DNA of 64,000 nt from Planctomycetia bacterium (GTDB lineage Bacteria; Planctomycetota; Planctomycetia; Pirellulales; Thermoguttaceae), in NCBI GenBank assembly GCA_030539295.1, contig JAUNSJ010000003.1, positions 1 through 64,000 on the forward strand, in the 5' to 3' direction. The notes under the pieces were generated by a model. That model was not told the origin of the DNA. It ran no database searches and saw nothing but the letters and a program-made list of their open reading frames with translations. The position numbers were made by a program, and so were the translations under genes. Shown in pieces: positions 36,484 to 45,438 of this stretch. The first letter of the stretch is position 1; the number at the start of each line of letters is the position of its first letter.

Positions 36484-37293
36484 TTATTGCGAAAAATCTT
36501 CATAGTAATCGAGTCGTTTCGAACTATTGATCTCGTGCAAGGTAAACTCACGTGGACTTACCACCCGACAGAGAGCGTCGATTCCGGTTCCTTCCTTATT
36601 GAGGTGTGATTCCAAATCGTTGGAAAACCTATTTAACTTGTCCCTTTTTGCCGCGTCCTCATACGATTCTTTCTCGGCAACAATATAAAAAACAATATCA
36701 TAAACATTGTCTTCCGCAAGCTCGGCATCCTGGACAGAGATGTAAAAATCAACGATATCTTTCGTCAAGTTATCGGCTTTTAAATGTTTGCGTGTATAAG
36801 CAGCGAAATTTCCTTTTGGGCATGCCTTTTTAATACGATTGATGAATTCATCGGGAAAGGCACTTCGTATGTATCGGTTTGCGAGCCAGCGGCCAATTGA
36901 GGTTACGCAGGATTTTGACAGCTTTCCAACAGGGTTATTATTGACCAGAAGACGCCGGTCAAGGAAGTATCTTTCCGCAATTGCAATCTCGTAGTAACGG
37001 TAAGGTTCCTCCATCTGAAAAAGGAATTTTCGCGGGTTGCGTCCGTTGTAATTGCACTGGTCAGGTTCTCTTCCCTGTTGTTCAAGAGATCGGGCAAGTA
37101 AAACCTCGATATAAGGTTCGGCTTCAAGCTTTCTGTGAAGAATATCGCAGTCTTGCGAAACAAGAATGACGAGGTCGTCCTTGTGGCAAGGACAGTCTTT
37201 TTCCGCCATTACATCTGTCGAAAGGAGCGAACCCTGCCGCCATCCAGCGGCGTGGATTTTCTCGCTGTCAAAACCACTTTCCTGCTCAATCAT
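36484..37293 (-). CDS. SQDCD-motif protein, third gene of accessory cassette
   Basis: About 269 residues from the ATG at 37293, 8 bases of which overlap the end of the HTH gene (ATGATTGA). No established family recognised. The N-terminus carries GWRQGSLL, a CPC pair at about 34-36 and ILVSQDCDILH at about 43-53. This Ser-Gln-Asp-Cys-Asp box recalls small uncharacterised proteins near mobile or defence genes (from memory, not verified). The rest is charged and helical with no membrane segment, so cytoplasmic. A TTG start 5 codons earlier is possible. Base composition looks poorer in G+C than the housekeeping neighbours. Confidence 0.7.
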   Translation of the reverse strand: MIEQESGFDSEKIHAAGWRQGSLLSTDVMAEKDCPCHKDDLVILVSQDCDILHRKLEAEPYIEVLLARSLEQQGREPDQCNYNGRNPRKFLFQMEEPYRYYEIAIAERYFLDRRLLVNNNPVGKLSKSCVTSIGRWLANRYIRSAFPDEFINRIKKACPKGNFAAYTRKHLKADNLTKDIVDFYISVQDAELAEDNVYDIVFYIVAEKESYEDAAKRDKLNRFSNDLESHLNKEGTGIDALCRVVSPREFTLHEINSSKRLDYYEDFSQ

Positions 37294-37876
37294 CGTCGGT
37301 TCTCTCAAGGGTTGCTGCAGGAGTCAGAAAGCGAAACGAAGAATTAAGCCCCCGGTTTTTCAGATCCCAATTTCGTCCCGCGGCGTGTCGTTCGAAAAAG
37401 CCTTTTTCCTCTCCGACTCGCACCGACAATTCGTGGAATTGAGAGGTCAGTTCGCTGGTGAGCATGGAGGAATTTGCCAATAAATCATACAGGGACCCGT
37501 TAGCAAAGAGTTTTTCGTGCAGGAGCGAGCGCGAGACCGGTAAGTTGGAATGCCGATTCCACGCTTGCGCGATAGAAAACAATCGGTTGATTCGTCTCAA
37601 ACAATCGTCCTTGGGGTCGTTTTCATTGCGTAACCAAGCATAAATGGTCTGACGCTCCACGCAAATGAGGGCGGCAACTTCCGTTATGCGAAGGGAAAAA
37701 GCCGACGTTATAGTACTGATTTTTTCAGAAGTCCAATATCTGGTGTTCGTACTTCCAGGGTCGGGTGTGAACAGAAAATTGTAATAGCCCTCGTACGTAA
37801 GTGCTTCCTGGCATGTTTTGCCAATTCCACCTTGTGCGTTCTCAGTAACACAATATTCAATTGCTTGTGGTGTCAT
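37286..37876 (-). CDS. Helix-turn-helix protein, second gene of accessory cassette
   Basis: 196 residues. Residues about 58-90 form a helix-turn-helix of the Xre/MerR-like kind (ITEVAALICVERQTIYAWLR), with a basic recognition helix. The remainder is mostly helical. GGAGG lies 6 bases before the ATG, the best ribosome site in the cassette. It overlaps the preceding TIGR04255 gene by ATGA and the following gene by 8 bases, so all three should be translated together. It is the obvious candidate to bind the repeated GTGTAAGAT 9-mer in the promoter. Not a known toxin or antitoxin that I recognise. Confidence 0.75.
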   Translation of the reverse strand: MTPQAIEYCVTENAQGGIGKTCQEALTYEGYYNFLFTPDPGSTNTRYWTSEKISTITSAFSLRITEVAALICVERQTIYAWLRNENDPKDDCLRRINRLFSIAQAWNRHSNLPVSRSLLHEKLFANGSLYDLLANSSMLTSELTSQFHELSVRVGEEKGFFERHAAGRNWDLKNRGLNSSFRFLTPAATLERTDDD

Positions 37877-38673
37877 TTCTCTCCTCCTTTCCAGAGAGCC
37901 AGCGCTTGCGGCGTTACGATTGCTTCGAAAAACTCACGCGACCATTCGTGGAATTGTGTCATTTTTTGTTCAATGAACGTCGAACTGTAGTCCGCATTAA
38001 GTTCCGGCTCATAGTATTCCGTATCCACAATATAAGAATCGCGGGTTCTCTTTTCATCCTGAATCTTTATGCCAGCAGGGACAAGCTGTGGCGGTAGGGC
38101 CATCGTTGGTTTCAGCGCAAAAAGAATGATTCTGGCGAAAGCGGCTTCACGTTGCCATTCCGTAATATACTGCCGACGCTGCAATTGAGCGTTCGGAACC
38201 CAGCTACTGGAAAAAAACGTCGGACGTATCATGGCCAGTGCGGAAACATTGTCAAGCTCCTTCAATAAATCCACGTACTTTAATGAGACCTGCTGAATGA
38301 CAGTTTCAGCGAAAGGAAGTTCTTTGTCCGCAATATTCAACACGTTCAGCATTTCGTCCACATATTGCTCAAAGCAATCGTAATCCGCAACGCAAAACGA
38401 AAGAGATTCTTTGGTCAGAAGGACACTTTTGGTCTCTTCCCGATTGGAGAAAACCCATCGCGTCCCATGCTCTGTCATAATATCGTCGGGGAGAACGCGG
38501 ACTTTCTGGTATTTCTGCTGGCTCATCTTGCGAAAGTCCAGCTTCCTTAATTGCTCTTGGATATTGTTGACAACGGTCCTTTCGATATTCTCCATTGGCG
38601 AAAAGTCTATTCGACCTGTAGCATAGAGTAAGGGGGCAGATGGCCACGGCCCCTTTGTCTTTGATTCACTCAT
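37873..38673 (-). CDS. TIGR04255 family protein, first gene of accessory cassette
   Basis: 266 residues from the ATG at 38673, where AAGGGGAAT precedes it. An earlier in-frame start would add 37 residues that overlap the promoter, so it is rejected. Family features: an opening beta strand with RIDFSPMENIE, a middle WVFSNREETKSVLL / SLSFCVADYDCFEQYVDEML stretch, and a YITEWQREAAFARIILFAL region. TIGR04255 proteins are sporadically distributed, about this length, and of unknown function. It is probably cytoplasmic. It is followed by the HTH gene with an ATGA overlap. The patchy family distribution and compact operon suggest an exchangeable accessory or defence module. Confidence 0.75.
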   Translation of the reverse strand: MSESKTKGPWPSAPLLYATGRIDFSPMENIERTVVNNIQEQLRKLDFRKMSQQKYQKVRVLPDDIMTEHGTRWVFSNREETKSVLLTKESLSFCVADYDCFEQYVDEMLNVLNIADKELPFAETVIQQVSLKYVDLLKELDNVSALAMIRPTFFSSSWVPNAQLQRRQYITEWQREAAFARIILFALKPTMALPPQLVPAGIKIQDEKRTRDSYIVDTEYYEPELNADYSSTFIEQKMTQFHEWSREFFEAIVTPQALALWKGGEK

Positions 38674-38740
38674 TATGATTCCCCTTGAAATTTGTAATGA
38701 TCCGTTTGCAGTATAAAATTCTTCTGACTTCTTTATCTCT

Positions 38741-38769
38741 ATCTTACACTCCATCTTACACTTTTTCAA
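38741..38769 (-). promoter_or_regulatory. Promoter of the three-gene cassette with repeated 9-mer
   Basis: On the minus strand TTGAAA (38764-38769), 17 bases, TAAGAT (38741-38746). The 9-mer GTGTAAGAT occurs at 38753-38761 and 38741-38749, 12 bases apart and covering the spacer and the -10. This is the layout of a repressor site for self-control. The leader is about 60 bases. Confidence 0.6.
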
Positions 38770-38859
38770 GACAGAATCCCTCAATTTTGGAAAAATTTCG
38801 GCTCTTTCTTTAATTTTAATTCAAACTGTATTTTATTATTATACTTAATAATCATGTAA

Positions 38860-39912
38860 TCATTTCCTGGCCAGTAAGACGGCGACGCGGACCGCTTCGT
38901 AGAGGCTTGTGATTTTGGCTGTGCCTTGCCATGCGCGGTCGAAGGCGGTGCCGTGGGCGACGCTGGTTCGGATGATGGGCAGGCCAAGTGTTATGTTGAC
39001 CGCGCGGTGCATGCCCATGAGTTTGACGGCGATGTGGCCTTGGTCGTGGATCATGGCGACGATCCCGTCGAATTCGCCGTTTCGCGCGGCCAGCATGAGT
39101 GTGTCAGGTGGGAAAGTACCGTGGGCGTCGAGTCCGTCGCGAACCGCCTGGTCAATGGCCGGGCGGATGATGTCAAGTTCCTCACGGCCAAAAAGTCCCT
39201 CTTCTCCGTTGTGGCAGTTGAGGGAGCAGACGCCGATTCGCGGTTCACTTCCTTTAATCTTCCACATAAAGTCACGTATGAGATGACATTTGGCCAAGAC
39301 CGATGCCTGAGTAATCTGGTCAAAGACGTTTCGCATGGCCGTGTGCAACGTAACATGGACCACAGCCAGACCGGTCGGCGAGACGAGATAGTCGCCGGGA
39401 CCCAGATAGAGCATCATGGCGTAATCCTCAACGCCGCAGCGGTCGGCGAGTATCTCTGTGTGGCCTGGATAGTTGTGCCCGGCCAGATTCAGTGATTTCT
39501 TATTCAAAGGAGCCGTAACAATAGCGTCCAGCACGCCCGACTTGGCCGCGTCGATGGCCCGCACGAGGCAGTCATAAGCCGCCTGACCTGCTCTTGGGTC
39601 AATTTGGCCGTCGGGAACCGCACACGCCTCGTCACGGCATGCGGTCAGACAGGGAATATTGTTGGGCCCGAACTGACGGAAGTAGTCGGCTTGCACGGCG
39701 TCGAGCGTTTCTATGGGCGTAACGGTTGCGTTGATTTTTCGCAAGGCCAGAGCGCGACGTATGAGGTCCGGATGCCCGTAGACCACCGGTCGGCAAGATG
39801 GAATTGCTTCTGTGCCGTCGAAGAAGCCAGGCCAGGCCGCGGCGATAATTTCCGGGCCGACTCCTGCCGGGTCGCCCATTGTCAGACCGAGTATCGGATT
39901 GGTTCTGTTCAT
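38860..39912 (-). CDS. pdxA: 4-hydroxythreonine-4-phosphate dehydrogenase
   Basis: 350 residues from the ATG at 39912, where AAAGGAC lies upstream. Codons further upstream would run through the terminator at 39981 and are rejected. PdxA oxidises 4-phospho-hydroxy-threonine in the DXP-dependent pyridoxal phosphate pathway, using NAD and a divalent metal. Recognised by LGLTMGDPAGVGPEIIAAA, the HNYPGHTEILADRCG metal region, and MIHDQGHIAVKLMG. About family length (around 330). Cytoplasmic. Its 5' neighbour is the autotransporter with a terminator between, so it is separately transcribed. Confidence 0.95.
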   Translation of the reverse strand: MNRTNPILGLTMGDPAGVGPEIIAAAWPGFFDGTEAIPSCRPVVYGHPDLIRRALALRKINATVTPIETLDAVQADYFRQFGPNNIPCLTACRDEACAVPDGQIDPRAGQAAYDCLVRAIDAAKSGVLDAIVTAPLNKKSLNLAGHNYPGHTEILADRCGVEDYAMMLYLGPGDYLVSPTGLAVVHVTLHTAMRNVFDQITQASVLAKCHLIRDFMWKIKGSEPRIGVCSLNCHNGEEGLFGREELDIIRPAIDQAVRDGLDAHGTFPPDTLMLAARNGEFDGIVAMIHDQGHIAVKLMGMHRAVNITLGLPIIRTSVAHGTAFDRAWQGTAKITSLYEAVRVAVLLARK

Positions 39913-39980
39913 GATAAAGTCCTTTTCTGTTGGGTGATTTTTTTCGTGACATGTTCGTTTTCGGCCTGGCGTACCGGCAG

Positions 39981-40016
39981 AAAAAAACCCCACCCGGCAC
40001 GAATGGCAGGGCGGGG
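39981..40016 (-). terminator. Intrinsic terminator of the autotransporter gene
   Basis: Read on the minus strand: CCCCGCCC, loop, GGGTGGGG with one G-U pair, then seven T. It starts about 57 bases after the autotransporter stop codon. Confidence 0.9.
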
Positions 40017-40073
40017 TCAGACGCGTTTCGCGTTCATTGGGCAGGGCACGTTGCCGCATCCTGCCGCGTCTTA

Positions 40074-43000
40074 CTAGAAGCGATAGCTCATACCGGCAAA
40101 CCAGTTATGCTGGCGATATCCTTCGGTCACGGTGGCGTTATAGCCTACGCCGACGGTCGTGCAGTTATTACTAACGCTCAAGGTACCACCGAGGTCAGCC
40201 AAATCGCGTTCACGGGCAATGGAGGCGACCATGAATTCGTTCGAATCGCTTTGGTAATATCCAATCGTGGAGAAATCGTTGTCCATGAACTCATGTCGCC
40301 ACATACCGTAGATCATGGGGCTAATAACGCGGCCATTAGCGGTTTCGAATCCGGTTGTGAAGGTTGCCCCGACTCGCGACTGCATGGAGTCCGCTGTAAA
40401 GGCGTCGAGACTATTGGCGAACTCGCCGACGCCGTTCGCAATTTCGTCGTACTCGCCCTGGACCAGATGCTGATAACGCACGCCGACCAGAGGCGTAAAG
40501 ATGCGGTTCCCGTTGACAATATCGCGACGCAAGGTAAGACCACCACCGTAAGTATCCTGATCGAACTTACCGGAGTAGAGACCTGCCTGATTACTTCGCC
40601 GCGCTTCATTGTCATAATGACCGTAGGTAAAGTCGGAGGCCAGCGACGTGTTATTGTTCAGACGGAAGATGGCGAAGACGCCTGTATTATACGCCTTGTT
40701 TTCCAGTCGTGTGCTGATATCCTCGAAGCGATTGCGACCGTCGGCATAGCCGAACCAGGTACCAATCGTTCCGCCGTTTCCGCCTTCGCGGGAGACGCCA
40801 CCGAGCACGCCTTGCCACGACTGATCGAACCCGTGATAGCCGTCGGTATCAAGACTGCCATCGGCACCCATGTAACCGCCCCAGGCTCGTAGCGGGATAT
40901 CCGCAGTCTGGTCGTTGGAGCAGCCGGAGTCATACTGGTCGCCCAGTCGATTATAATCGTAGACCTGTCTCATGACCTGGTGTGTCAGGTCGAGTGCCCC
41001 GAACGCCTGGCTGACAATACCTTCTGCCGTGTAGACTTCCGTATTGGCAATAATCTCATTGTAGATACCGTCGACCTGTTCTTCCGGCAGAACCTCAGCG
41101 AGTTCTTCGGCCGCCTGGTTCCAGGTTTCTTCCACACTTTCCCGGACACGGCGTGCGTTCGGGTCAGCGGAGTTCGCGATGATCTCGTCTGCCTTGTTGA
41201 CAACGGCAATGTAGAGGTTATTGTCAACGGTCTTGATGCTGGTCTCAACGATGGGGGAATCATCGGTTAATTTAAAGCTGGCGTCACCGACATCACCCCG
41301 CTTATCCGTAACGAGCCACATTTCCTCTTCCCCGTCGCTGAAGGCGCGGAGTGTCTTGATCTTTACGTTGGCAACGCCGTCAACGTTGAACTCTGTCGGG
41401 TTATCGAACATGGCAAATCCCGTATTACGGCCATTCAGGTCAACCCCGATCTGGGCACCGTTATCGCCACCGGTAATATTAACGTTCAATGTGCCGCCTT
41501 CAACATTAGCCATTTGGAAATCTTTGGCCAGATTGATATTACCCGAGGTCAGCTTGACCGTTCCAATGGCGTTATTGGTAATCCTGAAGTTATTCTGGCC
41601 ATCCCAATTCTGGGTACCTGTTCCGACCAGGTCCATGGTAAAGGAACCTTCCCCGGATCCATCGAAGGCAAGATCAACTTCCATACCGTCGAGCACGGAG
41701 ATTGTGCTGTCCCCGACCGCGTTAAAATCAATTCTCTTCGTACCGATAACATCAGTACCCATGAAGGCAATGGCGTTGTCGTACATGTCGCCCTCGACTA
41801 CACCCGTATTGCCGTCGAAGAGAACTTCATTACTGCCGCTGGCCGTAATCGTCAGAGACTGGTCCGACGTATTGCCTTTGAGATAAATGGCACCCCCGTC
41901 GGCCCCGGCGCTATTGTCAACGAAGTAGGTGTTTTCGACAGAGACGCTGCCTTCGGAGTAGATGGCACCACCATTATTACCCGCTTCGTTGCTCACGAAC
42001 TCGGAGTTACTAATGGTAAGTAATTCATTACTGACATCGGCAATGGCACCACCATTATTACCGGCTTTGTTTTGACTGAAGGTACTCGTACCCTCAATAG
42101 TAAGAGCGCCGTTAGCCGCATCAATGTTCGTCGAAGCGTGATGATAAATGGCACCACCGTCGCCAACGGTTGCCTCGTTGCTATTGAACCCGGTCTCCCC
42201 GGAGAGAGTCCAGGCCCCAGGCGTACTGAAGGCACCCCCGTTGGAGTTGTCCGTCGTATTGCCAGTGAACGTGTTCGAACCTTCCATGGTACCGTTGCCC
42301 CAAGCAACAATTGCACCGCCGCCATAGCCGAACTCGCCATCCTTAAAGGTCATAGTCGAGGTATTATTTTCAAAGGTGTTTTCGCCCGACAGTTTGAGGG
42401 TTGTAGTGCCATTATTAACGAAGATGGCACCCCCGCGAGAGCCGGTATTACCCTCAAACTCGACGTTCTCCATATTGACGGTCAGCGGCGTACCTGGCGT
42501 TCCACTTCCTTCCGGACGATAGGCACTAATATAAAATGCACCGCCCGCTCCGGATTCTCCCGTGCTGTTATTCGTAAAGGTCGAATCGGAAATGGAAACA
42601 TCGTTCGTGGCAAGTCGAAGATGAACTGCACCGCCCTGATAGGCATTGGCTCCGCCTTCAACATCGCCATTGTTCGTGAAATCAGAATCTTCAATAACGA
42701 CCTTGCCGCCGTATTCCGTGAATATGGCACCGCCCTTATAGGCAGAGTTGGCGTCAAAAGTGGCTCCGGATACCGTAAGTTCCGGCGTTCGAACCAAGAC
42801 ATTAGCAGAGTCAACCGCGCCAACAACGGCAACGGCACCACCATTTTGACCGGCCGTATTCCCCGTGAACTCAAACGTGCTGCCTTCGCCTTTAAGAAGC
42901 GTATTGCCTTCGGAGTAAATGGCACCGCCGGCGGTCGTGGCTTCGTTATTTTCAAAGGCGTACAAGGAGTCTGTTCCGTGTAACTGAACGGCAGGAGTAT

Positions 43001-45179
43001 TGGCGGTATCTCGGCCCATATAGGCGGCAATAGCCCCTCCATAGCCTTTGCCACCGGTGCTCGTGGCCTCGTTCCCACTAAAGAGAACATCGTTACCATC
43101 GCCGGCAAAGTCAACGCCGAATTCTCCTGTATCGTTCCCGTGGTCGTAATAAGCAAGAGCCGCAATGGCACCACCAAAGGCGTCGCCAGCAGCCGCGGTT
43201 GCCTTATTGCCGCTAAACGTGATTGTATTATCATTCGATTGCAGAAGAACGTTACGATAGGTATAAACGGCACCACCTTCGGCGGTTGCGTCTCCTGTCC
43301 CAACCGCTTGGTTACTATTGAAAGCAATGTCGCTGCCATTGGCGGCAACAGGTTTATTCACTCCTTCGGCGGCGCCCAGGAAGAGATAGGTTGCGCTACA
43401 AATAGCACCACCAGCGGACCCCTCAGACGAAGTAATCACATTATTATCAAAGGTCGTTGTTCCCGCGAGAGTTGAATAGCGGCCTGTCTCGTCTGCCCAA
43501 AGGGTGGTACTTCCCGTGTTGGCGTAGACCGTTCCGGCAATCGTTGTATCGGCGGTAATACTGTTGTTCTGGACCGTGGTGTCATACAGGTTAACACCGA
43601 AATTACCAAACAGAATTCCTGATACTTCCCCTTCAACTTTGGCATTGTCGGTTGTGTTAAGGTGACTGTCTTGGAATATGACACCGTCAAGAGTGACTTT
43701 GTTGTTGGCCGAAATTGTACCATAACTGTAGTACTTCGTATTGGCCATATCGGTGTCGCCGGTGGTCAGAATAAGATCGCCTTCGCCCGCCTTTGTCATG
43801 ACGAAATCACCATCGTCATAGATCGTATTGGCGTTTAAATTTCCATCGCCTTCGGCCCAGACGCCGCCATCAAAGGTATAGGTTCCTGTTCCGGTTATAT
43901 GAATATCACTCTCGGCGAAAATGTCGTGGCCCTGCACTTCGTAATAGCCAGCCCATTCTCCTGTTTGCATTATTCCGTCGGTGACTTCGTTGCCCGTGAA
44001 GCTTGCGGTCACATTCTGGCCCGAGAAGGTAACGTCGCCTTGCGAGTAAACGGCACCGCCTTTGGTTCCTGCCGTGTTATCGGTGAAGGTGTATTTGCCG
44101 TCGTCGCCGGTGAATTTGACGTTGGAATTCTCAGCCGCACCAGAAGCGGTGCAGACAGAAATGGCTCCACCGGCTGAGACGGCCGTATTGTCAGTGAAGG
44201 AGTTGTCACCGCTAATCGTAACAGTCGATTTGGACAGAATCGCACCACCGCCAAGCCCATACTCTGTATCAGCCGTCGTAGAGTCATTGTTAGTGAATAC
44301 GTTTGTTCCACTAAGGGTCACCGGCGTTATGTCATCATTAACATAAATGGCTCCGCCACGAGTTCCGGCATTGTCTTCGAAGGTAACGTTTTCGAGCGTG
44401 AGGTTGGATTTGTTATAGGAATCAACATAGATTGCGCCACCAGCCCCGCCAACAGACTCATTTTCGCTAAAGGTCGCGTTGCTTATGCTCATATCGCCCA
44501 TCATGTTATTGAGCCACAGAGCACCGCCCTGTGAGGACGCTGAATTGCCAGAAAAGGCTACGCTGTCGATACTGAGGCCTTTGGCCAGATCAATATATCC
44601 CGCTCCTCCCTGCTTGGCACTGGAATCAGCAAAATTAATACCTTGCAGTGTGATTTTCCCGGTTGGATTGGGGATTGCACCGATCCCTGGTATATTACTA
44701 ATATAACCAGTAATCGAAAAAACCCCGCCGCCACTATTGGTGTTGTGAGCGTTTGTGAATGTTACGGTTTCATTCCCTAATATTTCGAATGTATTTCTTC
44801 GTGATCCACCATCGAAAATTCGTTGGTTGCCTCCCAGTCCGGAAATGGTGACATTGTCGGTAGTACTGGATGCAATCGAAAAGGACAGAGCGTCATAATC
44901 AGAGGCCGGACCCGTACTTTGACTGCCTATGACCTTGATCGTGTCCCCAGAGGCAATAACGCCTTCATTCACAACGTCGGCGAACGTTTTGCCGGTCGTG
45001 CCGTCAATTTCATGCTCCACGGCGAAGGCGGATCCGCTGTAAGCCCCGATCCCCAGACCGAGGGAAAGGCCCAAAAGCAGGGCCAGTCGTGCTGTGCGCC
45101 AAGCGTTTATACGTTTCGCATTGGCTTGTTTACGTGCTTGCTTATTCCCCCCGAGGGAATTGGTTCTTTTCGTTGTCAT
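40074..45179 (-). CDS. Autotransporter with PMP-like repeats
   Basis: About 1701 residues. The N-terminus is a long basic segment then a signal (ARLALLLGLSLGLGIG), like extended type V signals. A passenger of about 1300 residues is built from many FxxN and GGAI/GGAV pairs (FTDNTAVSAGGAI, FENNEATTAGGAI), the signature of polymorphic outer membrane proteins of Chlamydia, which fold as a beta-helix. The last about 275 residues look like an autotransporter beta-barrel (LRAWGGYMGADGSL ... HNWFAGMSYRF) ending in Phe, as outer-membrane barrels do. GGAGG is 9 bases before the ATG at 45179 but only 3 before one at 45185. Adhesion or self-association is likely, by analogy. Confidence 0.85.
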   Translation of the reverse strand: MTTKRTNSLGGNKQARKQANAKRINAWRTARLALLLGLSLGLGIGAYSGSAFAVEHEIDGTTGKTFADVVNEGVIASGDTIKVIGSQSTGPASDYDALSFSIASSTTDNVTISGLGGNQRIFDGGSRRNTFEILGNETVTFTNAHNTNSGGGVFSITGYISNIPGIGAIPNPTGKITLQGINFADSSAKQGGAGYIDLAKGLSIDSVAFSGNSASSQGGALWLNNMMGDMSISNATFSENESVGGAGGAIYVDSYNKSNLTLENVTFEDNAGTRGGAIYVNDDITPVTLSGTNVFTNNDSTTADTEYGLGGGAILSKSTVTISGDNSFTDNTAVSAGGAISVCTASGAAENSNVKFTGDDGKYTFTDNTAGTKGGAVYSQGDVTFSGQNVTASFTGNEVTDGIMQTGEWAGYYEVQGHDIFAESDIHITGTGTYTFDGGVWAEGDGNLNANTIYDDGDFVMTKAGEGDLILTTGDTDMANTKYYSYGTISANNKVTLDGVIFQDSHLNTTDNAKVEGEVSGILFGNFGVNLYDTTVQNNSITADTTIAGTVYANTGSTTLWADETGRYSTLAGTTTFDNNVITSSEGSAGGAICSATYLFLGAAEGVNKPVAANGSDIAFNSNQAVGTGDATAEGGAVYTYRNVLLQSNDNTITFSGNKATAAAGDAFGGAIAALAYYDHGNDTGEFGVDFAGDGNDVLFSGNEATSTGGKGYGGAIAAYMGRDTANTPAVQLHGTDSLYAFENNEATTAGGAIYSEGNTLLKGEGSTFEFTGNTAGQNGGAVAVVGAVDSANVLVRTPELTVSGATFDANSAYKGGAIFTEYGGKVVIEDSDFTNNGDVEGGANAYQGGAVHLRLATNDVSISDSTFTNNSTGESGAGGAFYISAYRPEGSGTPGTPLTVNMENVEFEGNTGSRGGAIFVNNGTTTLKLSGENTFENNTSTMTFKDGEFGYGGGAIVAWGNGTMEGSNTFTGNTTDNSNGGAFSTPGAWTLSGETGFNSNEATVGDGGAIYHHASTNIDAANGALTIEGTSTFSQNKAGNNGGAIADVSNELLTISNSEFVSNEAGNNGGAIYSEGSVSVENTYFVDNSAGADGGAIYLKGNTSDQSLTITASGSNEVLFDGNTGVVEGDMYDNAIAFMGTDVIGTKRIDFNAVGDSTISVLDGMEVDLAFDGSGEGSFTMDLVGTGTQNWDGQNNFRITNNAIGTVKLTSGNINLAKDFQMANVEGGTLNVNITGGDNGAQIGVDLNGRNTGFAMFDNPTEFNVDGVANVKIKTLRAFSDGEEEMWLVTDKRGDVGDASFKLTDDSPIVETSIKTVDNNLYIAVVNKADEIIANSADPNARRVRESVEETWNQAAEELAEVLPEEQVDGIYNEIIANTEVYTAEGIVSQAFGALDLTHQVMRQVYDYNRLGDQYDSGCSNDQTADIPLRAWGGYMGADGSLDTDGYHGFDQSWQGVLGGVSREGGNGGTIGTWFGYADGRNRFEDISTRLENKAYNTGVFAIFRLNNNTSLASDFTYGHYDNEARRSNQAGLYSGKFDQDTYGGGLTLRRDIVNGNRIFTPLVGVRYQHLVQGEYDEIANGVGEFANSLDAFTADSMQSRVGATFTTGFETANGRVISPMIYGMWRHEFMDNDFSTIGYYQSDSNEFMVASIARERDLADLGGTLSVSNNCTTVGVGYNATVTEGYRQHNWFAGMSYRF

Positions 45180-45438
45180 TGTCATTAACCTCCATGACGC
45201 GTTATGTATCGTAAGCCGAACATGACATTATTTCCGTACCAGACCTCTCTGCCTGGCGCAATTCTTCTCGCATTTTCTATCGGCTATTTCGGGACCATAA
45301 TCTTATACTCTTCAAGGGAATAACGCGAAAATCCTGAAAAAACTTTATTTTTATGAAAATCAATGGTATTAATTGAATAATTTAGATAAAGTAGATAAAA
45401 TAAAAAACCAACCACCCGCCCGCCGCCTCGTTAAGGAG

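Noticed and set aside
42072-43348. Long open frames on both strands inside the autotransporter
   Set aside because: The repeated GGAI/FxxN coding sequence keeps other frames open; none has a start signal or domain.
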